Shown: positions 7,435 to 15,342, numbered from the stretch's first letter. The stretch is 19,368 nt of DNA from Candidatus Hydrogenedentota bacterium (GCA_012965445.1 DTSJ01000015.1:1-19368); one strand, 5' to 3'. Numbers and translations are program-made. The notes: generated by a model not told the origin, from the sequence alone.

Positions 7435-8033
7435 CCAATTTTTGTGCGTCCGTCGAGCGCGTGGCTCAGGGTCACGTTGTCTGTGAATTCGAGCCCGCCT
7501 CCCATGGGTACGCCGTGGGCGATTCGGGTTACGGCGACTTCTGAGTCGGCGAAGTGGCGGGAGATGTACATGGCGGTTGCTTCGCCTTCGGCGGTGGCGT
7601 TCGTCGCGACGATGATTTCGGTGACTTCGTCGTTTTGGATTCGCTGGAAGAAGTGGTCGAAGTGAAGTTCGTTGGGGCCAATGCCGTCGAGGGGGTTCAG
7701 CACGCCGTAGAGCACGTGGTAGGTTCCCTTATATGAGCCTCCCTTTTCGATGGCGATGGCGCCTGTGGGCTGCTCGACGACGCAGACAAGTTTGTGGTTT
7801 CGTTTTTGATCGGTGCAGATTCGGCATGGATTTTCTTCTGCGAGATTTCGGCATTGTCCACAATGGATGACGCGTCCGCGTGCGAGCTGGATGGCTTCGG
7901 AGAATAGTTGGGCATCTTGGGCTGGTGCACTGAGAATGTGCATTGCCATGCGTTCAGCGGACCGTTTTCCGACGCCCGGGAGTCTCCGGAATGCTTCGAT
8001 CAACTGCTCAACGGCGGGAGAGTTTAGGAGCAT
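7431..8033 (-). CDS. recR: Recombination mediator protein RecR
   Basis: RecR works with RecO (and RecF) to load RecA onto SSB-covered single-stranded DNA at gaps. At 200 residues the length is normal. Domains in order are a helix-hairpin-helix with RRLPGVGKRSAERMA (16-30), a four-cysteine zinc finger (C58, C61, C70, C73 in CGQCRNLAEENPCRIC), a Toprim domain at about 81-176 with VVEQPT and TNATAEGEATAMYI, and the C-terminal GLEFTDNVTLSHALDGR. All family hallmarks are present. The ATG lies three bases after the def stop, so the two are co-transcribed. recR usually accompanies dnaX, and its place behind dnaA and def is unusual. Its last four bases overlap the stop of the convergent 6472 gene. 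Confidence 0.97.
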   Translation of the reverse strand: MLLNSPAVEQLIEAFRRLPGVGKRSAERMAMHILSAPAQDAQLFSEAIQLARGRVIHCGQCRNLAEENPCRICTDQKRNHKLVCVVEQPTGAIAIEKGGSYKGTYHVLYGVLNPLDGIGPNELHFDHFFQRIQNDEVTEIIVATNATAEGEATAMYISRHFADSEVAVTRIAHGVPMGGGLEFTDNVTLSHALDGRTKIG

Positions 8034-8036
8034 GGT

Positions 8037-8552
8037 TCAGGACTCCATCTGTTCTACGAGCATGCGTTCGCGTACGGTGTTCCATTCTTCGAGCTTCTCT
8101 TGACGCGTGAAAATATCGAGACGCTCAGGAAAAAGGATTCCGTCGAGGTGGTCGCATTCGTGCTGGATGATCCGAGCGAGGAAGTCACCCGCTTCCAGTT
8201 CGATTTTTTCCCCGTCGATATCCTGCGCTTCTACGGTTATGAATGTGGCCCTGGGGACCTGGGCGTAGATTTCGGGCATGCTGAGGCATCCTTCTTCGCC
8301 GTTCTGGCGCCCTTCCTGTGTAACGATTTTTGGATTCACGACGCAAATCTCGGGGCCTTCGGGTTCCTGGAATACGAAAAGGCGTATGCCGTGGCCTATC
8401 TGGGGTGCGGCGAGCCCGACGCCTTTGTATTCGTGCATGGTTTCGAGCATGTCCTGGGCGAGCTCGTGCAACGTTTGATCGAAGGTTTCGACAGGAGCGG
8501 CTTTCTGGGTGAGGGGATCATCGGGGAAATATATGACTTTTAGGAGGGACAT
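8037..8552 (-). CDS. def: Peptide deformylase
   Basis: This enzyme removes the formyl group from the N-terminal methionine of new proteins, using a metal (usually iron) in the active site. The 171 residues contain all three motifs: GVGLAAPQIG (44-53), EEGCLSMP (86-93) with metal ligand C89, and QHECDHLDG (130-138) with ligands H131 and H135 and catalytic E132. The spacing resembles the type 1 bacterial enzyme. The gene is 39 bases downstream of dnaA and three bases upstream of recR, all in the same direction. There is no ribosome binding site before the ATG at 8550-8552. A TATGAT element (8564-8569, minus strand) lies 11 bases upstream, so a leaderless or very short-leader transcript is possible in addition to read-through from dnaA. 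Confidence 0.97.
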   Translation of the reverse strand: MSLLKVIYFPDDPLTQKAAPVETFDQTLHELAQDMLETMHEYKGVGLAAPQIGHGIRLFVFQEPEGPEICVVNPKIVTQEGRQNGEEGCLSMPEIYAQVPRATFITVEAQDIDGEKIELEAGDFLARIIQHECDHLDGILFPERLDIFTRQEKLEEWNTVRERMLVEQMES

Positions 8553-8591
8553 GCTGACATCGTATCATACTACTTGACGCGGATGCAGGGG

Positions 8592-9959
8592 TCAGGCGCG
8601 AATGCCTTTTTCGAGATCCACGAGAAGCTGGCGCGTGGTTGAGTCGGCTTCTCTTTCTTCATTAATTTTCTGGCAGGCGTAGAGTACGGTTGTGTGGTCT
8701 TTTCCGCCGAATGATTCGCCGATTTCTTTGAGGGTCAGGTTTGGAATGAGATCTTTGCATAGAAACATCGCCACCTGTCGGGGGTAGGAGACTTGGCGCT
8801 GTCTGCTTCGGCTGCGTAAATCGGAGATTCGGACGTCGAAGTGTTCGCCGACGGTGCGCTGGATTCCTTCTACGGAGATCGGCTTAATTTTGGCACTGCC
8901 GATGAGGTCATGGAGTACTTGCTCTGCCAGTTCCATATTTACGGGTTGGTCTGTGAGTTTTCCGTAGGCGACGACGGTGATCAATGCGCCTTCGAGTTCG
9001 CGGATGTTGCTTGTGACGCAACTTGCTATGTAGCGCAGGATATCCGGTCCGACATGAATGTTGTCTTCAGCGGCTTTGTTTTGAAGAATGGCCATACGGG
9101 TTTCGACATCGGGGGGCTGAATATCGGTGACGAGCCCCCACTCGAATCGTGAAACGAGGCGTTCTTCCAGACCCTGGATTTCTTTTGGGCCGCGGTCGCT
9201 GGAGAGTACGATCTGTTTGTGCATGTCGAACAACTCGTTGAAGGTATGGAAGAATTCTTCCTGGGTCGCTTCTTTTCCGGCGATAAAGTGGATATCATCG
9301 ATTAAGAGGTAGTCTACTTTTCGGTATTTTGCTCGAAACCGCTGTGTGGATTTTTTTGCGATGCTTTCGATGAGCTGATTGGTAAATTGTTCGGAGGATA
9401 TGTAAACAACGTTTGCGTTTGGCTTGCGACGGTAGACTTCGCGTCCGATTGCCTGCATGAGGTGCGTTTTGCCAAGGCCGGTCTGTCCGTACAGGAATAG
9501 AGGATTATATGCGCGGGCGGGGGATTCTACGACGGCTTTTGCTGCTGCGTAGGCGAAGCGATTTCCAGATCCGACAATAAATCTTTCGAATGAATATCTG
9601 TCATTGAATCCCGTGAGTGTTCCGGCTTTGCGCCTCGGTTTCTTGAGGGAATCCGTGATAAGTGCTGATTTTGCAATGGCTTGAGGCTCGCTGATTCTGG
9701 AAGCAGGGGATTCTATGGAGGGCACGAACTTGATATCTTTGAAATCTGTGAGAACAAGTTTGACGGATTGGCTGACGGCATCCATATAGTGATCGCGGAG
9801 CCATTTCGCGAAGAACTGGCTTGGCACTTGAATGGTGAGCATACCGGCATCGTAGGATTTGAAGCGTGTTTGAGCGAACCAGTTTTTGTAACTGTGTTCG
9901 TCGAGTATATTTTGCAGGTGCCCCTGAGCCTGTACCCATGGATCAACTTGTTTGGTCAT
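8592..9959 (-). CDS. dnaA: Chromosomal replication initiator protein DnaA
   Basis: DnaA binds 9-base boxes at the origin, oligomerises with ATP, melts DNA and helps load the replicative helicase. The 455-residue protein is full length. Domain I (about 1-80) contains the YKNWFAQT-type surface, followed by a short linker (about 80-115). Domain III has Walker A GQTGLGKTH (158-166), Walker B LLIDD (218-222), sensor I LSSD (252-255), the arginine-finger region ERLVSRFEWG (266-275) and sensor II IRELEGAL (319-326). Domain IV ends in DHTTVLYAC (421-429), the DNA-binding signature, so standard DnaA boxes should be recognised. The ATG at 9957-9959 has AGGAGA upstream. A perfect DnaA box lies directly before that site, consistent with autoregulation. 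dnaN and recF do not follow; def and recR do. Confidence 0.98.
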   Translation of the reverse strand: MTKQVDPWVQAQGHLQNILDEHSYKNWFAQTRFKSYDAGMLTIQVPSQFFAKWLRDHYMDAVSQSVKLVLTDFKDIKFVPSIESPASRISEPQAIAKSALITDSLKKPRRKAGTLTGFNDRYSFERFIVGSGNRFAYAAAKAVVESPARAYNPLFLYGQTGLGKTHLMQAIGREVYRRKPNANVVYISSEQFTNQLIESIAKKSTQRFRAKYRKVDYLLIDDIHFIAGKEATQEEFFHTFNELFDMHKQIVLSSDRGPKEIQGLEERLVSRFEWGLVTDIQPPDVETRMAILQNKAAEDNIHVGPDILRYIASCVTSNIRELEGALITVVAYGKLTDQPVNMELAEQVLHDLIGSAKIKPISVEGIQRTVGEHFDVRISDLRSRSRQRQVSYPRQVAMFLCKDLIPNLTLKEIGESFGGKDHTTVLYACQKINEEREADSTTRQLLVDLEKGIRA

Positions 9960-9974
9960 TGGTTCTCCTATGAC

Positions 9975-9983
9975 TTATCCACA
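9975..9983 (+). promoter_or_regulatory. DnaA box, perfect consensus, in the dnaA leader
   Basis: TTATCCACA is identical to the strong E. coli-type DnaA box. It lies 15 bases upstream of the dnaA start codon, next to the dnaA ribosome binding site (CTCCT on this strand at 9965-9969). This position suits DnaA control of its own expression as well as an origin function. Confidence 0.75.
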
Positions 9984-10206
9984 CCGACGATGTGCTTTCG
10001 CGTAAAAAATGCGCGTCGCTACACTTGGACTTCATCGGCGGTATCTCGAATGGCTCAAATCAAGAGTATCTTCTTGCTGAAGTTCCAGTACCTTGCACTG
10101 CAAAGAGTTAGGGATTGATTGGACTCCGAAACTCATGCGATGGCGTCACCCTGAACTGCTAAAAAACGAATGCAAATCGAGGAAAGATACCTCCCCCGAA
10201 ATCGTC

Positions 10207-10296
10207 TTTTAGAACGTCGGAATTCGATGCTTTCACATCTTATTCACATGTTTTCCACAGTGCATTTCACCCCTAATAATAAAGGCCGTTCTAAAA
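10207..10296. repeat. 10-bp inverted repeat enclosing phased DnaA boxes
   Basis: TTTTAGAACG at 10207-10216 pairs perfectly with CGTTCTAAAA at 10287-10296, and to 12 bases with one mismatch. The 70-base interior holds the box array: TTTCACA at 10231, ATTCACA at 10242, TTCCACA at 10253 and TTTCACC at 10265, spaced 11, 11 and 12 bases, about one helical turn each. Confidence 0.65.
10240..10259 (+). promoter_or_regulatory. Two tandem DnaA boxes
   Basis: TTATTCACA (10240-10248) and TTTTCCACA (10251-10259) each differ from TTATCCACA by one base. They are in the same orientation, with start points 11 bases apart. The degenerate GCTTTCACA (10229-10237) precedes them in the same phase. Confidence 0.6.
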
Positions 10297-10304
10297 AACA
10301 ACAA
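10276..10304 (-). promoter_or_regulatory. Possible dnaA promoter
   Basis: On the minus strand, TTGTTG (10299-10304) and TATTAT (10276-10281, five of six to TATAAT) are separated by exactly 17 bases and point toward dnaA. The -35 match is poor (three of six). The -10 coincides with the TAATAATAA run, so that run may be a promoter element, an unwinding element or both. A perfect TTGACA lies further upstream at 10334-10339 without a good -10. Confidence 0.35.
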
Positions 10305-10340
10305 GCCTAAATGGTGCCTTATTTCGACGCTCATGTCAAG

Positions 10341-10727
10341 CTATTTTTTTTCATCACTTTCGGCACGTTTTACTTCGTCCCAGACGGCATCCAATTCTTC
10401 GAGACTGCAACTTTCCATGTCGATGTTTCGTGTGGAAATAATTTCTTCGACACTTGCGAATCGACGGCGAAATTTTTCGTTTGCGGACTGCATTGCATCG
10501 CATGGATGTACATTCAGGAACCGGGCGAGATTGACTGTTGCAAAAAAGAGATCGCCCAGCTCTTCGCGTGCGTGCGTTTTGTCATTTTTGAGCAGCGCGT
10601 CTTCGATTTCCGCGACCTCTTCTCTTACTTTTATGAGAACGCCTTTGATGTCGGGCCAATCGAAGCCGAGTGCGGAAACTTCGTTTTGGATTTTCCATGA
10701 TTCGTTCATGCTGTTTGGTGGTTCCAT
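10341..10727 (-). CDS. mazG: MazG-family nucleotide pyrophosphohydrolase, single domain
   Basis: This protein probably hydrolyses nucleoside triphosphates to monophosphates and pyrophosphate, as a housecleaning activity. Its 128 residues cover one MazG domain (about 10-120) and resemble the C-terminal domain of the two-domain E. coli enzyme. KVREEVAEIEDAL (33-45) and REELGDLFFATVNLARFL (54-71) provide the magnesium-binding acids E36/E37/E40 and E56/D59. SANEKFRRRFASVEEI (81-96) and LEELDAVWDEVKR (109-121) complete the match. The catalytically important domain is thus retained and the N-terminal one absent. The start ATG (10725-10727) has AAAGGA upstream; M7 is an alternative. It is upstream of dnaA on the same strand but separated by the origin-like gap. 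It diverges from pdxA across 138 bases. Confidence 0.88.
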   Translation of the reverse strand: MEPPNSMNESWKIQNEVSALGFDWPDIKGVLIKVREEVAEIEDALLKNDKTHAREELGDLFFATVNLARFLNVHPCDAMQSANEKFRRRFASVEEIISTRNIDMESCSLEELDAVWDEVKRAESDEKK

Positions 10728-10819
10728 CGTGGTTCCTTTCCGACACTTCTATCGGGGGCATCGAATCTGCGAGCGTGAGGCGATGTGGGTATCGAAGTTC
10801 GATGTCATCATCGCTGGAT

Positions 10820-10828
10820 TGTTATACT
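10820..10828 (+). promoter_or_regulatory. Probable extended -10 promoter of pdxA
   Basis: TGTTATACT contains the extended -10 TGn plus TATACT (five of six to TATAAT). It lies 37 bases before the GTG start and would give a leader of about 30 bases. No clear -35 is seen at 17 bases. Confidence 0.5.
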
Positions 10829-10865
10829 AATCTTCACTGTTCACAGATAAATATGGAGTTCGCGA

Positions 10866-11867
10866 GTGAAACCCATTTTAGGGATAACCATGGGCGACGT
10901 CAATGGTGTTGGACCAGAGGTAATCGCGAAGGCGTTTTCCGATGATCGGTTGTGGGAATTCGGAACGCCTGTTGTTCTCGGCTGCCCTGAAGCTTATGAA
11001 TGCGCACGCGTCGAAACCGGTACGGGGCCTTCTCCTTGTGTAATTGACTCCGTGGATTCACTCTCAGATACGCCGACCCACCTGTCATTTCTGAATACGG
11101 GTGTTTCCGCGCCAAAGCGGGATGCGGGAATTCTTTCTGCTGATGCGGGCAGGGGCGCAATGGAGTGGCTTTCTGCTGCTGTAGAGCTTGCGGTGACGGG
11201 TGTGATTGACGGTATTGTGACCTGCCCTATCCATAAGGAGGGCATACATTTAGCGGGCTATACGGTTCGGGGGCACACGGATTTTATTGCAGAGGCCACC
11301 AATAGTCCGGACTACCGGATGTGCCTATTCACCGAGGAAATCCGCATCGTACACCTCAGCGATCATGTGTCGCTTCGGGAATCGCTAGACTATGTAAGTC
11401 AATCCAGAATAATGGAAACGATACGCATCGGACATCGTGCGCTGGTTGATATGAATGCGCTCGAGAAGGGCATCGCTGTAGCAGGGCTCAACCCGCACGC
11501 CGGCGAGGCGGGGGCCTTCGGCCGCGAGGAAATTGAGGTCATCGCGCCGGCGGTTCGTCAGTGTCAGGAGGAAGGCATCTTGTGTACGGGACCGTATTCG
11601 CCTGACACGCTTTTCAAGCGCGGTCTTGAAGGCGAGTTTGACATGATCATTGCCATGTACCACGATCAGGGTCATATTCCGCTTAAGCTGACTTCGATGG
11701 ATGACGGTGTGAACGTGACGCTTGGAATTCCGATTGTCCGCACATCTGTCGATCACGGTACCGCTTATGATATCGCGGGAAGGAACTTGGCGCGTGAGCA
11801 CAGCCTTTGTGCCGCATTCAAGATGGCCGCTCGACTGACGGCACCGCGAGGGGAGATGACGGTATGA
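10866..11867 (+). CDS. pdxA: 4-hydroxythreonine-4-phosphate dehydrogenase
   Basis: PdxA oxidises 4-phospho-hydroxythreonine with NAD(P) to a product that joins deoxyxylulose phosphate in pyridoxal phosphate synthesis. The 333-residue length is typical. Seen motifs are ITMGDVNGVGPEV (7-19, often GDPAGIGPE), TCPIHKEGI (119-127), GHTDFIAEAT (136-145), LNPHAGEAGAFGREE (208-222), YHDQGHIPLK (265-274) and VRTSVDHGTAYDIAG (291-305). The likely metal-binding histidines are H167, H211 and H266, close to the positions known in the E. coli enzyme. The start is GTG with GGAG seven bases before it; the sequence beginning KPILGITMGD supports this choice. The stop overlaps the next gene's ATG (ATGA), so the two are coupled. 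The DxA-pathway partner pdxJ is not in the window. Confidence 0.96.
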   Translation: MKPILGITMGDVNGVGPEVIAKAFSDDRLWEFGTPVVLGCPEAYECARVETGTGPSPCVIDSVDSLSDTPTHLSFLNTGVSAPKRDAGILSADAGRGAMEWLSAAVELAVTGVIDGIVTCPIHKEGIHLAGYTVRGHTDFIAEATNSPDYRMCLFTEEIRIVHLSDHVSLRESLDYVSQSRIMETIRIGHRALVDMNALEKGIAVAGLNPHAGEAGAFGREEIEVIAPAVRQCQEEGILCTGPYSPDTLFKRGLEGEFDMIIAMYHDQGHIPLKLTSMDDGVNVTLGIPIVRTSVDHGTAYDIAGRNLAREHSLCAAFKMAARLTAPRGEMTV

Positions 11868-13093
11868 TACGTTCATTCTGTTTTGTATTTGCCGTGCTGT
11901 GGATAGTCAGCGATTCCTTTTCAGATGAGTTTAAAATTCATTCGAAAACATTTCGAGTGGGCCCGTTCCCGACTTCGATTGCAGCAGACGATTTGAATGG
12001 TGACGGAATACCGGAAATCGTAACGACGAATCGCGGAAACCTTTCTGATTCGTCTGAAGAGATTCCGGCTGGAGATCAGTTGTCGTATCTTACGGCAGAG
12101 GATGCACTGGAGTACGTATCGCTTCCGCAGCTCAGAGCTGGATTCGGCCCCTATGCGGTGGAAATCGCGAATATTGATGCGCGTAAGGCCAAGGATTTGG
12201 TCGTAGTGAATTTCATGGCGACGAAAAACCGCGATCTGACACTGCTTCGCAACTTGGGGGACAACTTGTTCGAACCACTTGACTTTAGTGTTCCGGACGA
12301 GGGGTTACAGTATGTACAGCACCGCGACGGCGTAGATAGTCCCATTTTTACGGTGCCAGGACTTACGTCACTGGTCGTGGAGGATTTCGATAGTGACGGT
12401 TATCGTGATGCGGTGGTGACTGGTTGGAGCAGCGACATCATCGCTTATTTTCCGGGCAATCTCGAAAAATACTTCGATGATCCGATTATTACGAGTGTCA
12501 GAGGCGGCCCACGGGATCTGGTAGTTCACGATTTCGACGGGGACGGGAAGAAGGACCTCGCAGTGGCTGCATACCGCACGCATGAAATCGTTTTGCTCAA
12601 AGGTATCGGCGACGGGAAATTTGAGGAGGTCAACCGTTTCGTATCACGCGGAAAACTGCCTGCTTCGCTGGCAATTGGCGATATGAATGGGGACGGAAGA
12701 GCGGATCTGGTCGTTGGACACAGCCACTCGGACGACTCTGTTGTAATTTTTTATCAAGACATCTGGTTTCAATTTCCGCTTGCACAGGAGATTCTGCTTG
12801 CTCCTGATCGTCGTAAGCTAGAATTTGGGATTCGCGATGTTTATCTGGCTGACACAGACCAAAATGGAAAGTTAGATATTGCTCTGGCATGCTCTTTCGC
12901 GCAGAAGGTGGTACTTCTGGTCAACTCGAGTGCCGATGATGCACCGATGGCATCGTTCAGACGGGAGAGCTATTCGTTCAAGAAGGGGCGTCCACATGCA
13001 TTGACATCTGCGGATTTCGATCAAGACGGGAAGCCGGATCTGGGCGTAACATTGTGGGACGAAAACCGGGTGGCAATTCTCCTGCACCGATAG
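11864..13093 (+). CDS. Secreted FG-GAP/VCBS repeat protein, seven-bladed propeller
   Basis: A 409-residue protein with a signal peptide (FCFVFAVLWIVSDSFS at about 5-20) followed by seven calcium-binding-type repeats: LNGDGIPEI (44-52), the degenerate IDARKAKDL (104-112), FDSDGYRDA (175-183), FDGDGKKDL (224-232), MNGDGRADL (274-282), TDQNGKLDI (331-339) and FDQDGKPDL (385-393). Seven repeats about 40-70 residues apart fit an integrin-alpha-like seven-bladed beta-propeller that binds calcium outside the cytoplasm. It could bind protein or carbohydrate ligands. No enzymatic domain or C-terminal sorting signal is visible. I place the start at ATG 11864, which overlaps the pdxA stop and begins the signal peptide; the frame is open 57 bases further upstream inside pdxA. 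It ends 17 bases from the convergent transglutaminase gene. Confidence 0.87.
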   Translation: MIRSFCFVFAVLWIVSDSFSDEFKIHSKTFRVGPFPTSIAADDLNGDGIPEIVTTNRGNLSDSSEEIPAGDQLSYLTAEDALEYVSLPQLRAGFGPYAVEIANIDARKAKDLVVVNFMATKNRDLTLLRNLGDNLFEPLDFSVPDEGLQYVQHRDGVDSPIFTVPGLTSLVVEDFDSDGYRDAVVTGWSSDIIAYFPGNLEKYFDDPIITSVRGGPRDLVVHDFDGDGKKDLAVAAYRTHEIVLLKGIGDGKFEEVNRFVSRGKLPASLAIGDMNGDGRADLVVGHSHSDDSVVIFYQDIWFQFPLAQEILLAPDRRKLEFGIRDVYLADTDQNGKLDIALACSFAQKVVLLVNSSADDAPMASFRRESYSFKKGRPHALTSADFDQDGKPDLGVTLWDENRVAILLHR

Positions 13094-13110
13094 TACGAGA
13101 TGTTCTGTGA

Positions 13111-15342
13111 TCACAACCCCCGGATAAGATGTCCATAATGCGCGAGTTCCTTGGTGGTCATTTTCTTTGAACCGAAGCGCACATCGTGGTATTGCTGAAC
13201 AAAGTTCTGCAGATCATAGTGCTGCGATTCCGACACTTCCTTCAAGCGAGCCATAAGCTCTTCGGCAGTTCGATTCTGGCTTGCGATGCCCATCCCTTCC
13301 AATTTGCTGATCAACTGCATATACAATCGTTTCACGCGGGTCTGGTCGGCAGTCAGGGATACACGCACGAGTTTTGGTGTTCCGCGGATGAATCTGTAGA
13401 TTTGAAGGACGAGGAGTCCGAAAGCGGCAAGTAGAAACAGCAGGAACAGCAGCCCCTGAATTCGTTCGAAGATGTTTACTTTTGCCTCCGGGGTTTCCTC
13501 TTCTGAATTCGAGGCAAACACATTGCCGACAAGTCTGAATGCCTTGTCGCGCATCAGGACGAAAGAGTCGTTGGGGGAGAAGCCGACAACGTAGTTCATC
13601 CATAGAATCCGCGCCTGCAACGAGTACTTTGCCAGTACGTTCTGAATTCTCTCCAATCTACCAATCTCTACGTCCGAAACGGCGGGTGAGGGGTCGAAAT
13701 TAATCCAACCGAAATCGGGAAAATAGACTTCGACCCATAGATGCGCCATATTGTTTGTAATCGTATAACTCTGGTCATCTTCGTCCCATGTGCCGCCGCG
13801 GTATCCGCTGACGACTCGTGTGGGTATTCCCAGGCTGCGTACCATTAATGCCATAGAACTTGCGAACAGCTCGCAGTGCCCAGATTTGACATCGTTGATA
13901 AAGCTGTCAATGGGATGGACAGGGTTCAACAAGGGAATATCTTTGGTATATTGATATTTTGCCCCTGAGAGGTATGATTCGATAAGTGCAACGCGATCAT
14001 AATTGGTGTCGGCTCTCTGGGTAATATCACGCGTAAGCGCAAGACTCTCTTCTCCGAGATTCTGCTCGGTCAGCAATCGATAGTCACTTGGGACCATGAC
14101 ATCCATGTAATCTTCGATTGAAGAGCGCAGATCCCGCGCGGTGGGATTGAGGACGACAGACACGACCGTAAAATACGGATTGACCTTGTGTCGGTAATCC
14201 AGATTGACCGTATAGTCTCCACCGGGTTCCCAATACATTCGAATATCCTGAGTGAATTTTTTCGGAGCGACATAGAAAGCGGTGCTGAGAAGTGGAAACC
14301 CTCCTTCTGGATAACGGTCTACGAACACTTCGTATTGGACAGGCGATCCCACTCCCATATCTGCACGGCGCACTCCTCTACCCTCGCCAGTAGTGGAGGG
14401 CATATTCCGATATCCGTACGACAGCCATTCAAGTTTGCGATCCCGTGCGGACATGTTCATGCCTTTGAAGCCGGTTTTCGTCTCCCGGCTGCGGGTTGAC
14501 AATCCCTGGCGCAGCCAACTGATTCCTGTATACTTGTCCATTGTTGTCGCCCGCCAGTATTTCTCTTCTTCGTAGCGACCGCCCGGCACGTTCAAAAACT
14601 GTACGCGCATCACTGCACTGGCGTCACTTGCGATTTTACCAGTAACGTCCAACTGTACGCCTTCGCTGAGTGCGGTGGTATAGACTGGCACCCGTACGGC
14701 GGAACCCAGCAGTCCAGCCTCAGTACGAGGCATGACGACGAAGATTGCAGTCATCACACCCATCAGCACGAGGAATAACGTACCGAACATAGGGATCAGG
14801 GCGATGCGGTCGAGCAGACTGGACCGGCTGTTCGATTTCGACAGGGCATATCGGTCGATGGACGCTTGTGCGGCATTGGAAGTGTGATTCAGGTTGTCGA
14901 TCATCAAGAGACACCCGGCTGCGCAGACGAGGTATCCGAGCAATACGACGCCCATTGATGCTGAAGGGGACATGACAAGTGCGGCAACGAGCATGAAAAA
15001 TGACATAAGCATAATGTGGTAGTAATTTTTGACGGCTTTAACGTGAATCATTGAGTAGATTTGGACGAAGATGAAGAGACTTACAACGGTATCGATCAAT
15101 CCGGCACTCTGAGCCATAATCGGGAGGCCCAAGGTAAAAACGATCATACAAAGTGTGGTGACTTTTCTGTATACGGAAAGACGACTGTCTAACCACTCCC
15201 CTATCGGCATGATCAGGATTGCTGTGATAGGAATAATGAGACTCATGCGGCTGTATTGAAAAGTGCTTTTTAGAGCAAGATAGCTCAGGAACACCATTGC
15301 GGCAATAAACACCTTCAGCCAGCGTGACGGAGGTTTATCCAT
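13111..15342 (-). CDS. TgpA-like membrane transglutaminase (DUF3488 - transglutaminase - DUF4129)
   Basis: A 743-residue membrane protein with several N-terminal helices (between about 9 and 205, matching DUF3488) and a large exported loop. The loop holds a transglutaminase-like core with the full triad: C490 in KSGHCELFASSMALM, H534 in NMAHLWVEVY and D550 in WINFDPSP. One more helix lies at about 629-648, followed by a cytoplasmic tail with a DUF4129-like end (NRTAEELMARL, FVQQYHDVRFG). Such proteins accompany MoxR and DUF58 genes, as here; a Pseudomonas member, TgpA, is essential, but the substrate is not known. I chose ATG 15340-15342, which overlaps the DUF58 stop by eight bases. The frame is open to 15498, but that extension lies inside DUF58 and would put a long polar stretch before the first helix. 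Confidence 0.9.
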   Translation of the reverse strand: MDKPPSRWLKVFIAAMVFLSYLALKSTFQYSRMSLIIPITAILIMPIGEWLDSRLSVYRKVTTLCMIVFTLGLPIMAQSAGLIDTVVSLFIFVQIYSMIHVKAVKNYYHIMLMSFFMLVAALVMSPSASMGVVLLGYLVCAAGCLLMIDNLNHTSNAAQASIDRYALSKSNSRSSLLDRIALIPMFGTLFLVLMGVMTAIFVVMPRTEAGLLGSAVRVPVYTTALSEGVQLDVTGKIASDASAVMRVQFLNVPGGRYEEEKYWRATTMDKYTGISWLRQGLSTRSRETKTGFKGMNMSARDRKLEWLSYGYRNMPSTTGEGRGVRRADMGVGSPVQYEVFVDRYPEGGFPLLSTAFYVAPKKFTQDIRMYWEPGGDYTVNLDYRHKVNPYFTVVSVVLNPTARDLRSSIEDYMDVMVPSDYRLLTEQNLGEESLALTRDITQRADTNYDRVALIESYLSGAKYQYTKDIPLLNPVHPIDSFINDVKSGHCELFASSMALMVRSLGIPTRVVSGYRGGTWDEDDQSYTITNNMAHLWVEVYFPDFGWINFDPSPAVSDVEIGRLERIQNVLAKYSLQARILWMNYVVGFSPNDSFVLMRDKAFRLVGNVFASNSEEETPEAKVNIFERIQGLLFLLFLLAAFGLLVLQIYRFIRGTPKLVRVSLTADQTRVKRLYMQLISKLEGMGIASQNRTAEELMARLKEVSESQHYDLQNFVQQYHDVRFGSKKMTTKELAHYGHLIRGL

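Larger units (their letters stand above)
9960..10340. other. Candidate replication origin (oriC-like gap between mazG-like and dnaA)
   Basis: This 381-base non-coding stretch holds the features expected of an origin next to dnaA. There is a perfect box TTATCCACA at 9975-9983, and near-consensus boxes TTATTCACA (10240-10248) and TTTTCCACA (10251-10259). A C-rich patch and TAATAATAA (10274-10282) follow, then an A-rich run to 10310. An inverted repeat encloses the box array (10207-10216 with 10287-10296). CTAAAAAAC occurs twice (10159-10167 and 10291-10299). Between 9990 and 10200 I see nothing definite. Whether replication starts here is inference; the number of boxes is low compared with many origins. 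Confidence 0.5.
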
